Shown here: positions 16,837 through 24,905 of the stretch, in pieces
How positions within the stretch are numbered: the stretch's first letter is position 1
How the letters are laid out: every line of letters begins with the position of its first letter
Source of the DNA: Rhizobiales bacterium SYSU XM002
GTDB lineage: Bacteria; Pseudomonadota; Alphaproteobacteria; Rhizobiales; Beijerinckiaceae
Length of the DNA stretch: 64,000 nt
Assembly: GCA_009846685.1 (NCBI GenBank)
Contig: VWVY01000004.1
Span: forward strand, 248,001-312,000
Direction: 5' to 3'
Notes under the pieces: generated by a model
The model's database searches: none
Told to the model about the DNA's origin: nothing
What the model saw: the letters and a program-made list of their open reading frames with translations, nothing else
Translations under genes and position numbers: made by a program

Positions 16837-19461
16837 TTGCATCGTCTACTCAAAAAACAGATCCGGGACGCGAAGGCGAACGACGGCAGTTTCGATGCCG
16901 CGCGGCTTCTCGAACTCGTCTCGAATGCCTATGCGAAATCCGACGATCATCGCGCGAAGCAGCGCAAGGCCCGCGCTCCGCGCGTCGAGGCCAGCGACTG
17001 CGCCTATTGCCCCGCCGATGCCGGTGCCGTCATCTGCGACCTGAAGAACGCGATCGAGAACGTGAATCAGGGCATCGCGATGACCGACGCGAAAGGTCGG
17101 ATTCTCGTCATCAACGCACGCTATTGCGAACTGACCGGCCTCAGCCGCGACGACATCAAGGCGGCGCCGACGCTGTCATCCATCCTCAAGTTGCTGGAGA
17201 CGCGCGGCGAATTCTCGTCGATGGATCCGGATTTCACCAACTGGCTCAAGAAAGGCCAGACACGGGCGGAAAACCCCTACAGCTATCGGCGCACCCGCCC
17301 TGACGGCACGGTGTTGCAGGTGCAGGTGACGCCGCTGCCGGATGGCAACGAACTTCGCACGCTCACCGACATTACCGAGCATCTCGATCGCGCCGATGAA
17401 ATCAACGCGATGCGCCAGACGCTCGAATTGACGATCGAGAATGTCACGCAAGGCATCATCAAATTCGATTCGGCACATCGCGTCGTGGTCTTCAACCACC
17501 GCGCCGAGGAGATCCTCGACTTTCCGCCGGGCCTTCTGCGCCACGGGGTGACGATGCGGGAGTTGATCGCCTATCAGGTCGCGAGCGGCGAATTCGGCAA
17601 GATGACCGCCGAGTTCGAGGCTTTCCTGAAAGCCGGCGGTCTGGTGACGCGGGAGCAGGTCTACACCCGCCAGCGCCCGAATGGGCGCTATGTCGAGTTC
17701 CGCACCATCCCGCTCCCCGATGGCTCTTCGGTGCGCACCTATACGGACGTGACGGAATCGCACGAACGGCAGGTCGCGCTCGAGCGTTCCAAGGAAGAAT
17801 ATCGCAGCCTGTTCGAGAACTCGATCGTCGGTATCTTCCGCTCGTCGCTCGACGGCCGGCAGCTCAGAGCCAACCCCGCGCTGGTCCAGCTCAACGGCTA
17901 CGACAGCGAGGAGGAAATGCTCGCCGACGTCCACGACATCGCCAGCCAATGGTATGTCGATCCCAACCGCCGGCAGGAATTCATCGACCTGATGGCGCAG
18001 GACGGCCGGGTCTCCGATTTCGTTTCCGAGGTCCATCGCTGCAAGACGCGGGAGAAGATCTGGGTTTCCGAAGCGGTTTGGCTGGTGCGGGACGAAGAGG
18101 GAAATCCGGCCTATTACGAGGGAATGATCACCGACGCCTCGGCGCGGCGAGCAGCGGAAAAGAAGATCGCGCACATCGCCCTTCACGACATGCTGACCAA
18201 CCTGCCGAACAGGACCCTTTTCCAAGAATCGCTGAGCCTCGCGCTTGCGGAAAACCGGCGCGGACATGAACTTGCCCTGCTGTGTCTCGATCTCGACCAC
18301 TTCAAGGATGTGAACGACACGATGGGCCACGATTGCGGGGATATCCTGCTCCGCCTCGCTGCCCGTCGCATCGCGCGATCCCTTCCCGCCGGCGGTATGG
18401 CAGCGCGGTTCGGCGGCGACGAGTTCGCCGTGCTCCTGCCCAATATCCGCGGCCGGGACTATGTGATGCACCTCGCGCGCGAAATCGTCACCAAACTGTC
18501 GAAGCCCTTCCGCATCCGCGGCAAGCGGGTCTTCGTCGGCGCGAGCATCGGCATCGCCATTGCCCCGACCGATGGCAACGACGCGAAGGAACTCCTGAAA
18601 AAAGCGGACATCGCGCTCTACCGTGCAAAACGCGACGGGCGCGGCACCTATTCCTGTTTCGACGAAGGCATGACGGCAGCTATCCATGCACGGCGAGAAA
18701 TCGAGCAGGATCTGCGCCGCGCCATCGAGCGCGAGGAATTCCGGCTCGTCTACCAACCGATCATCGATCTCGAGAACAACGCGCCGAACGGATACGAGGC
18801 CCTCGTTCGCTGGGAACATCCGACGAAGGGGTTACTCGCGCCCGCGCATTTCATCGATGTGGCGGAGGAAAGCGGCCTGATCGTCCAGATCGGCGAGATT
18901 GTTCTCCGGCAGGCATGTTCCTGCATCATCCGCAATCACAAGACGGCCAGTGTCTCGGTCAATCTTTCGCCGATCCAGTTCCGCAACCACCAACTCGCGG
19001 CTTCCGTCCTTTCCGCTTTGGCAGAAAGCCGGCTTCCCGCTTCGCGCCTCGTTCTTGAAATCACCGAATCCGTGCTGCTGACAGACGACACGCGCACGCT
19101 CGAAATTCTCCAGCAACTCCGCGCGCTCGGCGTGCGCATCGCGCTAGACGATTTCGGCATTGGCCATTCCTCGCTGAGCTATCTGCAGAAATTCCCGTTC
19201 GACCGCATCAAGATCGACAAGTCCTTCGTCCAGGAGGCGGAGGACGGCATGATGAACACGGCAATCCGCCGTGCGATCCTCGGCCTCGGCAACGACATCG
19301 GCATCGAGATCGTCGTCGAGGGCGTCGAGACGGAAGAACAGCGCAACATGCTGATCTACGAAGGCTGCCGCTATGTGCAGGGCTATTTCTATGGCCGGCC
19401 GCAGCGGGAAGAGGAAGTCTTCGGCACCGCGCGCAGCGAGACCGCACGCAAGACGGGTTGA
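16837..19461 (+). CDS. PAS-PAS-PAS-GGDEF-EAL cyclic-di-GMP signalling protein
   Basis: An 874-residue cytoplasmic protein. Residues ~65-180, ~190-310 and ~320-435 are three PAS-type sensor modules (for example NVNQGIAMTDAKGRILVIN and NVTQGIIKFDSAHRVVVFN). A GGDEF domain follows at ~440-600 with the intact active site ARFGGDEFAVLLP, then an EAL domain at ~615-865 with YEALVRWEHP, LALDDFGIGHSSLSY-type residues and VVEGVETEEQ. Both synthesis and breakdown sites look intact. No RxxD inhibitory site is seen just before GGDEF. The start is TTG, because an in-frame stop at 16822 leaves no earlier option and the reading MHRLLKKQ fits the family. The C-terminus is normal. A decayed relative lies just downstream. 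Confidence 0.93.
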   Translation: MHRLLKKQIRDAKANDGSFDAARLLELVSNAYAKSDDHRAKQRKARAPRVEASDCAYCPADAGAVICDLKNAIENVNQGIAMTDAKGRILVINARYCELTGLSRDDIKAAPTLSSILKLLETRGEFSSMDPDFTNWLKKGQTRAENPYSYRRTRPDGTVLQVQVTPLPDGNELRTLTDITEHLDRADEINAMRQTLELTIENVTQGIIKFDSAHRVVVFNHRAEEILDFPPGLLRHGVTMRELIAYQVASGEFGKMTAEFEAFLKAGGLVTREQVYTRQRPNGRYVEFRTIPLPDGSSVRTYTDVTESHERQVALERSKEEYRSLFENSIVGIFRSSLDGRQLRANPALVQLNGYDSEEEMLADVHDIASQWYVDPNRRQEFIDLMAQDGRVSDFVSEVHRCKTREKIWVSEAVWLVRDEEGNPAYYEGMITDASARRAAEKKIAHIALHDMLTNLPNRTLFQESLSLALAENRRGHELALLCLDLDHFKDVNDTMGHDCGDILLRLAARRIARSLPAGGMAARFGGDEFAVLLPNIRGRDYVMHLAREIVTKLSKPFRIRGKRVFVGASIGIAIAPTDGNDAKELLKKADIALYRAKRDGRGTYSCFDEGMTAAIHARREIEQDLRRAIEREEFRLVYQPIIDLENNAPNGYEALVRWEHPTKGLLAPAHFIDVAEESGLIVQIGEIVLRQACSCIIRNHKTASVSVNLSPIQFRNHQLAASVLSALAESRLPASRLVLEITESVLLTDDTRTLEILQQLRALGVRIALDDFGIGHSSLSYLQKFPFDRIKIDKSFVQEAEDGMMNTAIRRAILGLGNDIGIEIVVEGVETEEQRNMLIYEGCRYVQGYFYGRPQREEEVFGTARSETARKTG

Positions 19462-19621
19462 GGCGAAACAGCCGCCCGTTCCGGACAACGCGCCCCCATT
19501 TCACCCAGATGAACGATTCCATCGCGGAACCTCTGCTTTCCGCGATCTCCCCGGCGTGTCAGGAGGTCAGAAGAACAGAAATCGACGCAAACCAATATAT
19601 GGAAGTATTGAGTTATAATTA

Positions 19622-19634
19622 GGGGATTATCCCC
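19622..19634. repeat. Short perfect palindrome before the decayed GGDEF-EAL fragment
   Basis: GGGGAT and ATCCCC flank a single T, giving a 13-base palindrome. It lies at the junction between AT-rich sequence and the start of recognisable GGDEF-like coding sequence. Its role is unknown. It could be a protein-binding site or mark a deletion end point. Confidence 0.25.
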
Positions 19635-19945
19635 TTGACGCAATTAGAGCGCCACAGGGTTGATGCCGTGCTATCGCACGCCGATCTTGCGCTCTATGCA
19701 GACAAGGTGGCGGGGCGTGGTCGCGTGCAGGCTTTCAAACGCGAATTGTCCGTGGATGAAAGCTACCGGCGCGTTATCGAACGCGAATTGCGTAGCGCTC
19801 TGCTGCTCGATGAACTTGACGTCAATTAGCAGCCGATTGTTGCATCAAAGGCAACGACATCGGCCGTTGCGAAGCTCTGGTGTGCTGGCGTCACGTCTTT
19901 CGCGGCGTAATCCCGCGCGGCTTGTCCCGTTCATCCCGCACTCAT
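19635..19945 (+). pseudogene. Decayed GGDEF-EAL gene fragment
   Basis: Translation gives LSHADLALYADKVAGRGRV, the end of a GGDEF domain, then the linker ERELRSALLLDELDVN. A TAG stop at 19827-19829 follows, in the place where relatives have the tyrosine of YQPIV. QPIVASK continues in the same frame. A frameshift near 19850 is needed to read GNDIGRCEALV and WRH of the EAL domain, and another near 19915 to read LVPFIPHS. Everything before the GGDEF end and after the first ~45 EAL residues is missing. The fragment is clearly different in sequence from the intact neighbouring gene, so it is the remains of a separate homologue, not a recent tandem copy. Confidence 0.8.
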
Positions 19946-20062
19946 GACGAGCAACTTGGGGGAATAACATCTCGCTTCGGGTGGGCAGGCGCGCCACAGC
20001 GCCCCTGCCATTTCGATTTCGTCTTCGACCGCTTGCCGGATTGTTTCCCCGTGCGCGCGGAT

Positions 20063-20605
20063 TCACGCCGCCTTGTCGACGAAGAGAGACGACACGCTCG
20101 AGCTGGTCTTTGCGCTGCTCGAATAGGTGCTGCTGCCATTCGAGGCGAGGCTTTCGAGCAGCTTCTGGAGCAGCGAGGCGATGTCCGAGCTCGAACCGCT
20201 CACCGTCAGGCTGATCGAGGTCGAGGACGAATCCTCCTCGCTATCCTCATCCGAGGGCGGCGGGGGCGGCGGACCCATCTTGCCCTTCGCGCCGCCCGGA
20301 CCACCCGCGAAAGTATCCTCGAACACGTTCTTGAGTTCTTCGGCCTGCTCCGATGTCAGCGTGCCTTTGGTCACCATGTCGTCGATCATGGATTCGACCT
20401 TGGCCTTGCCTTCTTCCGGCGACGGTGGGCCGGACGGGCGCGAGGAGCGCATGGCAGAATCGATGGTGTCCAGCGCCGAACTCAGCGCGTCCTGGTCCGA
20501 GGACTTGATCTTGCCGGAGGAGACCTCAGTGGCAAGCGTCTGCTGCAACATCGCCAGCGGCGAAAGGCGCTGCATCGAATAGCTGTTTGAGGATATGGAT
20601 GTCAT
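20063..20605 (-). CDS. Hypothetical protein with Pro-rich and Ser-rich low-complexity segments
   Basis: A 180-residue protein that was not assigned to a named family. Residues 1-60 are Ser/Gln-rich helix formers beginning MTSISSNSYSMQRLSPLAML. Residues ~66-95 form a helical pair with MIDDMVTKGTLTSEQAEELK. Residues ~100-117 carry a run of six prolines within GPPPPPPSDEDSEED. The C-terminal 60 residues are rich in serine. No signal peptide, membrane helix or cysteine is present. Similar Ser-rich proteins with a TSEQAEEL helix occur in rhizobia, sometimes with EF-hand-like sequences, but no calcium loop is visible here. It is divergent from the response regulator, and the region between carries regulator-type repeats, so it may be a target of that system. 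Confidence 0.65.
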   Translation of the reverse strand: MTSISSNSYSMQRLSPLAMLQQTLATEVSSGKIKSSDQDALSSALDTIDSAMRSSRPSGPPSPEEGKAKVESMIDDMVTKGTLTSEQAEELKNVFEDTFAGGPGGAKGKMGPPPPPPSDEDSEEDSSSTSISLTVSGSSSDIASLLQKLLESLASNGSSTYSSSAKTSSSVSSLFVDKAA

Positions 20606-20700
20606 TTTTTACTCCGTTACAGGGAAAGGAGCAGCCTGCGTTGCCCCGCTCTACAAGAGTATCCCGCCCTGTTAATCCAAGGTTATCAGCATGTTACATG

Positions 20701-20747
20701 TTGTTTCCTTGTATTTCCGGGTGGCCGATGGAAACAACCGGAAACAA
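20701..20747 (+). promoter_or_regulatory. Response-regulator binding site candidate (tandem GGAAACAA repeats)
   Basis: GGAAACAA occurs at 20730-20737 and again at 20740-20747, exactly one helical turn (10 bases) apart, as expected for an OmpR-family dimer. A reverse copy TTGTTTCC lies at 20701-20708, with a partial reverse copy TTTCCGG at 20714-20720. The block is 34-80 bases before the response-regulator start, in the divergent region shared with the hypothetical protein gene. Autoregulation and control of the divergent gene are inferred from position. Confidence 0.5.
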
Positions 20748-20792
20748 AATTCCTCTCCGCGCCCGCATCGCGAATCCGGCATGATCGGACCC

Positions 20793-21521
20793 ATGAACGC
20801 TGAATCGCATATCCTGATCGTGGAGGACGACCGCGAGATCAGAGCGCTTGTCGGCCGGCTTTTGAAATCGAACGGGTTCCGCATCAGCGAAGCCGGCGAT
20901 GGACCGGCGATGGATAGGGTGCTCGCGAGCGCCCGGATCGATCTTGTGCTGTTGGACGTGATGTTGCCGGGCGAAGACGGCTTTTCGCTCTGCCGGCGGC
21001 TGGGGGGGGCCTCCATTCCCGTTATCATGCTCTCGGCCAAGGGCGAGGATTTCGACCGCGTTCTCGGGCTTGAACTCGGCGCTGACGACTACGTCGTGAA
21101 GCCCTTCAACCCGCGGGAGTTACTCGCACGGATCAAGGCCGTGCTGCGCCGTGCGGGCAAGCGGAATTCGGACGAGGAGGGTGAAGGATATTCGGCGTAC
21201 CGCTTCGGCGGCTGGGTTCTGAACAACGTCCTTCGTCGGCTCATCGCACCCGGTGGCGCCTTCGTCGCCATCACCGATGCGGAATTCGACCTGCTGCGCG
21301 TCCTCTGCAGCCGGCCGCACCGGTTGCTTTCCCGCGATCAGCTTATCGACCTCACGCAGGGCCGGGCCGCGCATCCGGCCGAACGATCAGTCGATATTCT
21401 CGTCGCACGGCTGCGGCGCAAGATGAGCGGCGCCGGTCTCGACCCCGATTTCATCCGGACGGTCCGGTCCGGCGGATACATGTTCACGCTCGATGTCGAA
21501 TGCGTCGAGGAAGGCGCATGA
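20793..21521 (+). CDS. OmpR-family two-component response regulator
   Basis: A 242-residue regulator. The receiver domain (~6-120) has the acidic pair VEDD, the phosphoacceptor aspartate in LVLLDVMLPGEDG (about D55) and the lysine in VVKPFNPRELLARIKAVLRR. A winged-helix DNA-binding domain follows (~135-235) with ITDAEFDLLRVLCSRPHRLL and DILVARLRRKM, ending in TVRSGGYMF. The start was placed at 20793, where the domain begins; an ATG four codons earlier at 20781 is possible. Its stop overlaps the kinase start (ATGA). The MacAB-type exporter genes follow the kinase, so transport or envelope stress may be the controlled process. Candidate binding repeats lie just upstream. Confidence 0.93.
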   Translation: MNAESHILIVEDDREIRALVGRLLKSNGFRISEAGDGPAMDRVLASARIDLVLLDVMLPGEDGFSLCRRLGGASIPVIMLSAKGEDFDRVLGLELGADDYVVKPFNPRELLARIKAVLRRAGKRNSDEEGEGYSAYRFGGWVLNNVLRRLIAPGGAFVAITDAEFDLLRVLCSRPHRLLSRDQLIDLTQGRAAHPAERSVDILVARLRRKMSGAGLDPDFIRTVRSGGYMFTLDVECVEEGA

Positions 21522-22807
21522 AGCGCTTTCTTCCCGGCACCATCTTCGCGCAACTGGCACTGCTGATCGTCGGCGCCGTCCTGCTCGCAAATGGCGCCGG
21601 ATTGTTGATGTTGCTCGTTGGCCAGAACCATCTCGGCCCGCATCCGGCCGAGATAACGGGGCGGATTGCCGGCTTCGTCGAACTGCTCGACAAGACGCCG
21701 CCTGCGGAACGGGATGCTCTCATCGCGAAGATCGGGCAATCCCATCCCGAACTCTCGATCCGGCAGGTGATCGGGCCGCAGCCCGCGCGGGCCGTGAAGC
21801 GCCCCGGACCGGCGCATCTCGAACGCGCATTGGGGCGGCCATTTTCCGTTGTTACGCAACCCGCGGCGGCACCGCAAACAGGCCAGGAGCACCTCATCCG
21901 CCTCGCGGACGGTTCCTTCATCTCGGCACGGGAACCGCCATCGGATCCCCCCCTGCTCGGTCCGCACCTGTTCTCGTGGCTCTTCGTCGGGTTCAGTCTG
22001 ATCGGCGTCGCACTGTGGACCGGTTGGCGTATCGCCCGCCCCTTGCAGGACATGACCCGTGCGGTCGAGGGTTTTCGGCCAGAGATGAACCCCCGTCCGC
22101 TCGCAGAGGCCGGGCCGTATGAAATCCGCGCGCTGGCTTCGGCATTCAACCGGATGCAGACGCGGATCGGCGAGTTGCTGACGGACAAGACGAATGCGCT
22201 GGCCGCCGTGAGCCACGATCTCCGGACACCGATCACGCGGATGCGACTGCGCGCCGAATTCATGACGGATACGCTCGAACGCGAACGCATGATCCATGAC
22301 CTCGACACGATGGATCATCTGACACGGAGCGCCCTGAATTACCTCAAGAACGTGAAGGACGGCAGCAACCGGGAGAAGGTGGATCTCGCCAGCCTCATCC
22401 ATTCAATCGCAGATCGACACGCGGACGCGGGCAAGACGGTCACGGTGGATATTCAGGCCCGGCCCAGCGTCGTCGCCAGTGCGCTCGATCTCGAACGGGT
22501 GATCGACAACCTGATCGAAAACGCATTCAAATACGCGACCCCACCCGTCATCCGGCTCCGGGAAAAGGATCAGGACGCCGTGATCGAGATCGAGGATCGG
22601 GGTCCCGGCATTCCCGCCTTATCGCGGGAGACAATGACGAGACCTTTCACGCGCGGCGATCGCGCACGCTCGATGGAGCAAGTCGGCGGCTTCGGCATGG
22701 GGCTGGCGATCGCGCGCGACACCGTGCTCCGGCAGGGCGGCAGCTTCGAATTGCTCGACGCCGAACCGACTGGCCTTTTGATCCGGATCACACTGCAGCC
22801 GGCATGA
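21518..22807 (+). CDS. Two-component sensor histidine kinase
   Basis: A 429-residue membrane kinase. The first membrane helix is at ~9-35 (IFAQLALLIVGAVLLANG), followed by a periplasmic loop of ~115 residues, a second helix at ~151-169 and a HAMP segment with ARPLQDMTRAVEGF. The phosphorylated histidine lies in AAVSHDLRTPITRM (about H233). The catalytic domain has the N box VIDNLIENAFKYA, DRGPGIP and GGFGMGLAIARD. It phosphorylates the OmpR-type partner encoded just upstream, with which it shares an ATGA overlap; that overlap and a GAGGAAGG ribosome site fix the start. The architecture is EnvZ-like. The signal sensed is unknown. MacAB-type exporter genes begin 97 bases downstream. Confidence 0.94.
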   Translation: MKRFLPGTIFAQLALLIVGAVLLANGAGLLMLLVGQNHLGPHPAEITGRIAGFVELLDKTPPAERDALIAKIGQSHPELSIRQVIGPQPARAVKRPGPAHLERALGRPFSVVTQPAAAPQTGQEHLIRLADGSFISAREPPSDPPLLGPHLFSWLFVGFSLIGVALWTGWRIARPLQDMTRAVEGFRPEMNPRPLAEAGPYEIRALASAFNRMQTRIGELLTDKTNALAAVSHDLRTPITRMRLRAEFMTDTLERERMIHDLDTMDHLTRSALNYLKNVKDGSNREKVDLASLIHSIADRHADAGKTVTVDIQARPSVVASALDLERVIDNLIENAFKYATPPVIRLREKDQDAVIEIEDRGPGIPALSRETMTRPFTRGDRARSMEQVGGFGMGLAIARDTVLRQGGSFELLDAEPTGLLIRITLQPA

Positions 22808-22904
22808 ACGTGGTTATTCGAAGCCGGCGTTCCTACATGAGCAAACGAAACGGTCGCGACCTCGGTTCAGGATCGAGACCCGAGACAGTTTTCAGGCAGG
22901 TTCG

Positions 22905-24185
22905 ATGAGCACGACCGAGAAAAAGCAATCGCAGTTCGACATCAACGCCGTACTTGCAGAAGCGCCGTCATCGTCGCGGAACTCTCTTATGCGCAAGCTG
23001 CTGATCGGTCTGACAGCGCTCGCGCTGGCGGCCGCGGGTGTCTGGGCTGTGTATTTCCGGAACGCAGGCTCGGAAAACGCTCGCTACGTCACCGATCCGG
23101 CAGCACGCGGCCATCTCGTCATTACCGTCACGGCGAGCGGCTCGGTCCAGCCGACGAACAAAGTCGACATCTCAAGCGAATTGTCCGGCACTATCCGCAA
23201 GGTCAACGTCGATTTCAACGATGTCGTCCAGGCGGGTCAGGTGCTGGCCGTGCTCGACACCGACAAGCTGAGGGCGACGGCCGACAGTTCGCGCGCCAAA
23301 CTGGCGGTCGCCAAGGCCAAGGTGGTCGATGCCCGCGTGACCGTCGTCGAGAAGGAGCGCGAATTTGCGCGCAAGAAGGAGCTGGCGGACAAGCAGTATT
23401 CCTCCGTCCACGATCTCGAGGCTGTCAGGGCCGCTTACGAGCGGGCGAAGGCCGGGTTGGAAAGCGCGCTCGCCGATGTCGGCGTCGCGGAGGCGGAACT
23501 TGCGCTCAACGAGACCAATCTCGCCAAGGCCACGATTACCTCGCCGATTGGCGGCGTCGTTCTCAAGCGCAATGTCGATCCCGGTTCCACGGTCGCAACC
23601 ACGTTTCAGGCCTCCACCCTGTTCACGATCGCCGAGGACCTGAAACGGATGGAGTTGCAGGTCGATATCGACGAGGCCGATGTCGGCAAGGTCAAGGCGG
23701 GCCAGAAGGCGAGCTTCTCGGTCGATGCCTACCCCGATCGCCGGTTTCCCGCCGTCATCCGCGATGTCCGGTTCGCATCCGAGACCGTATCGGGTGTGGT
23801 GACTTACAAGGGTCTGCTGACCATCGACAATTCCGACCTTCTCCTCAGGCCGGGCATGACCGCAACCGCGGACATCCGGGTTCAGGAGTTGAACGACGTG
23901 CTATCAGTCTCAAACGCTGCCCTCCGGTATTCACCCCCGGTGACCGCATCAGCACCGCAGGGCGGGCTGCTCAAACGTCTGATGCCCGGCCCGCCCACGC
24001 TGCGGCCAGCCAGCACACGCGCTGAAGCCGGGCCCGATCGCACGCTCTGGATCATGCGCGAAGGCGCGCCAGCGGCCGTCAAGGTGGTGATCGGATCAAG
24101 CGACGGTCGACGGACGCAGGTGGTCAGCGGCGAGATGAAAGCGGGCGATGCCGTCATCACCGACAGTATTCAAACGGCGAAGTAA
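22905..24185 (+). CDS. MacA-like periplasmic adaptor of an ABC export system
   Basis: A 426-residue membrane fusion protein with a ~28-residue cytoplasmic lead, a membrane anchor at ~30-49 (LLIGLTALALAAAGVWAVYF) and the barrel and lipoyl parts. These include TASGSVQPTNKVDISSELSG and DFNDVVQAGQVLAVLDTD, followed by a helical hairpin at ~125-210 and ATITSPIGGVVLKRNVDPGS. The long coiled hairpin and its partner genes match MacA, which couples the MacB ABC transporter to TolC for export of macrolides, peptides or lipids. The ATPase gene starts six bases after the stop. The last ~70 residues include a Pro-rich insertion. The cargo is not predictable. Confidence 0.9.
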   Translation: MSTTEKKQSQFDINAVLAEAPSSSRNSLMRKLLIGLTALALAAAGVWAVYFRNAGSENARYVTDPAARGHLVITVTASGSVQPTNKVDISSELSGTIRKVNVDFNDVVQAGQVLAVLDTDKLRATADSSRAKLAVAKAKVVDARVTVVEKEREFARKKELADKQYSSVHDLEAVRAAYERAKAGLESALADVGVAEAELALNETNLAKATITSPIGGVVLKRNVDPGSTVATTFQASTLFTIAEDLKRMELQVDIDEADVGKVKAGQKASFSVDAYPDRRFPAVIRDVRFASETVSGVVTYKGLLTIDNSDLLLRPGMTATADIRVQELNDVLSVSNAALRYSPPVTASAPQGGLLKRLMPGPPTLRPASTRAEAGPDRTLWIMREGAPAAVKVVIGSSDGRRTQVVSGEMKAGDAVITDSIQTAK

Positions 24186-24191
24186 CCGGTC

Positions 24192-24905
24192 ATGTCGCCG
24201 GCAGCCGTTTCTCCTCTCATCGAACTGCGCGGCGTGACGCGCGTTTTTGGTTCCGGTGCCGCAGCCGTCCGCGCGCTGGACGGTGTCGATCTCAGGATCG
24301 ATGCGGGGGAATTCGTTGCGATCATGGGGCCGTCCGGCTCCGGGAAGTCGACCGCTATGAACATTCTCGGTTGCCTTGATGCGCCGAGCGAAGGCGACCA
24401 CTTCTTCCACGGACGCGAGGTGGGGCGCCTGCCGCATGATCAGCGCACGCTGGTCAGGCGCTATTTCCTCGGGTTCGTCTTCCAGGGGTTCAACCTCCTC
24501 TCGCGCACGACAGCGCTCGAAAACGTCGAGCTTCCCCTGATCTACCGCGGCACGTCGGCGAGCGAGCGGCGACGCCTCGCAACCCGCGCGCTCGATCAGG
24601 TCGGTCTCTCTCACCGGGAGCACCACACGCCCAGCGAACTCTCCGGCGGCCAGCAACAGCGGGTGGCGATCGCCCGCGCGATCGTGACTGCACCCGAGGT
24701 GCTGCTCGCTGACGAGCCTACCGGCAATCTCGATACCCGGACCAGCGTCGAGATCATGGAACTGATGACCACGCTGAATCGCGAGCAGGGCATCACCATC
24801 GTCATGGTCACCCACGAGACGGATATCGCTGCCTACGCCCGGCGGACGATCCGCTTCGTCGACGGGCGGATCGAGCATGACACTCTCAACCGGGAGCACG
24901 TGTGA
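24192..24905 (+). CDS. ABC transporter ATPase, MacB/LolD type
   Basis: A 237-residue nucleotide-binding protein. The Walker A motif is GPSGSGKST, the Q-loop region is [19 protein letters not shown], the ABC signature is [15 protein letters not shown] and Walker B is [12 protein letters not shown], with the switch histidine in [13 protein letters not shown]. This is the MacB/LolD subgroup, recognised by the [12 protein letters not shown] stretch. In E. coli MacB the ATPase and permease are one chain; here they are separate genes joined by a TGATG overlap, a common arrangement. It powers the exporter formed with the preceding adaptor and following permease. The role in this system follows from gene order. 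Confidence 0.95.
   Translation: MSPAAVSPLIELRGVTRVFGSGAAAVRALDGVDLRIDAGEFVAIMGPSGSGKSTAMNILGCLDAPSEGDHFFHGREVGRLPHDQRTLVRRYFLGFVFQGFNLLSRTTALENVELPLIYRGTSASERRRLATRALDQVGLSHREHHTPSELSGGQQQRVAIARAIVTAPEVLLADEPTGNLDTRTSVEIMELMTTLNREQGITIVMVTHETDIAAYARRTIRFVDGRIEHDTLNREHV

Noticed and set aside
17176-18819. A 547-codon open frame opposite the PAS-GGDEF-EAL gene
   Set aside because: Antisense shadow; the intact GGDEF and EAL motifs fix the plus-strand reading.
19880-20590. A 236-codon open frame on the plus strand overlapping the Ser/Pro-rich protein gene
   Set aside because: Its first part is the EAL fragment and the remainder is Arg-rich reverse-frame sequence, so it is not a gene.
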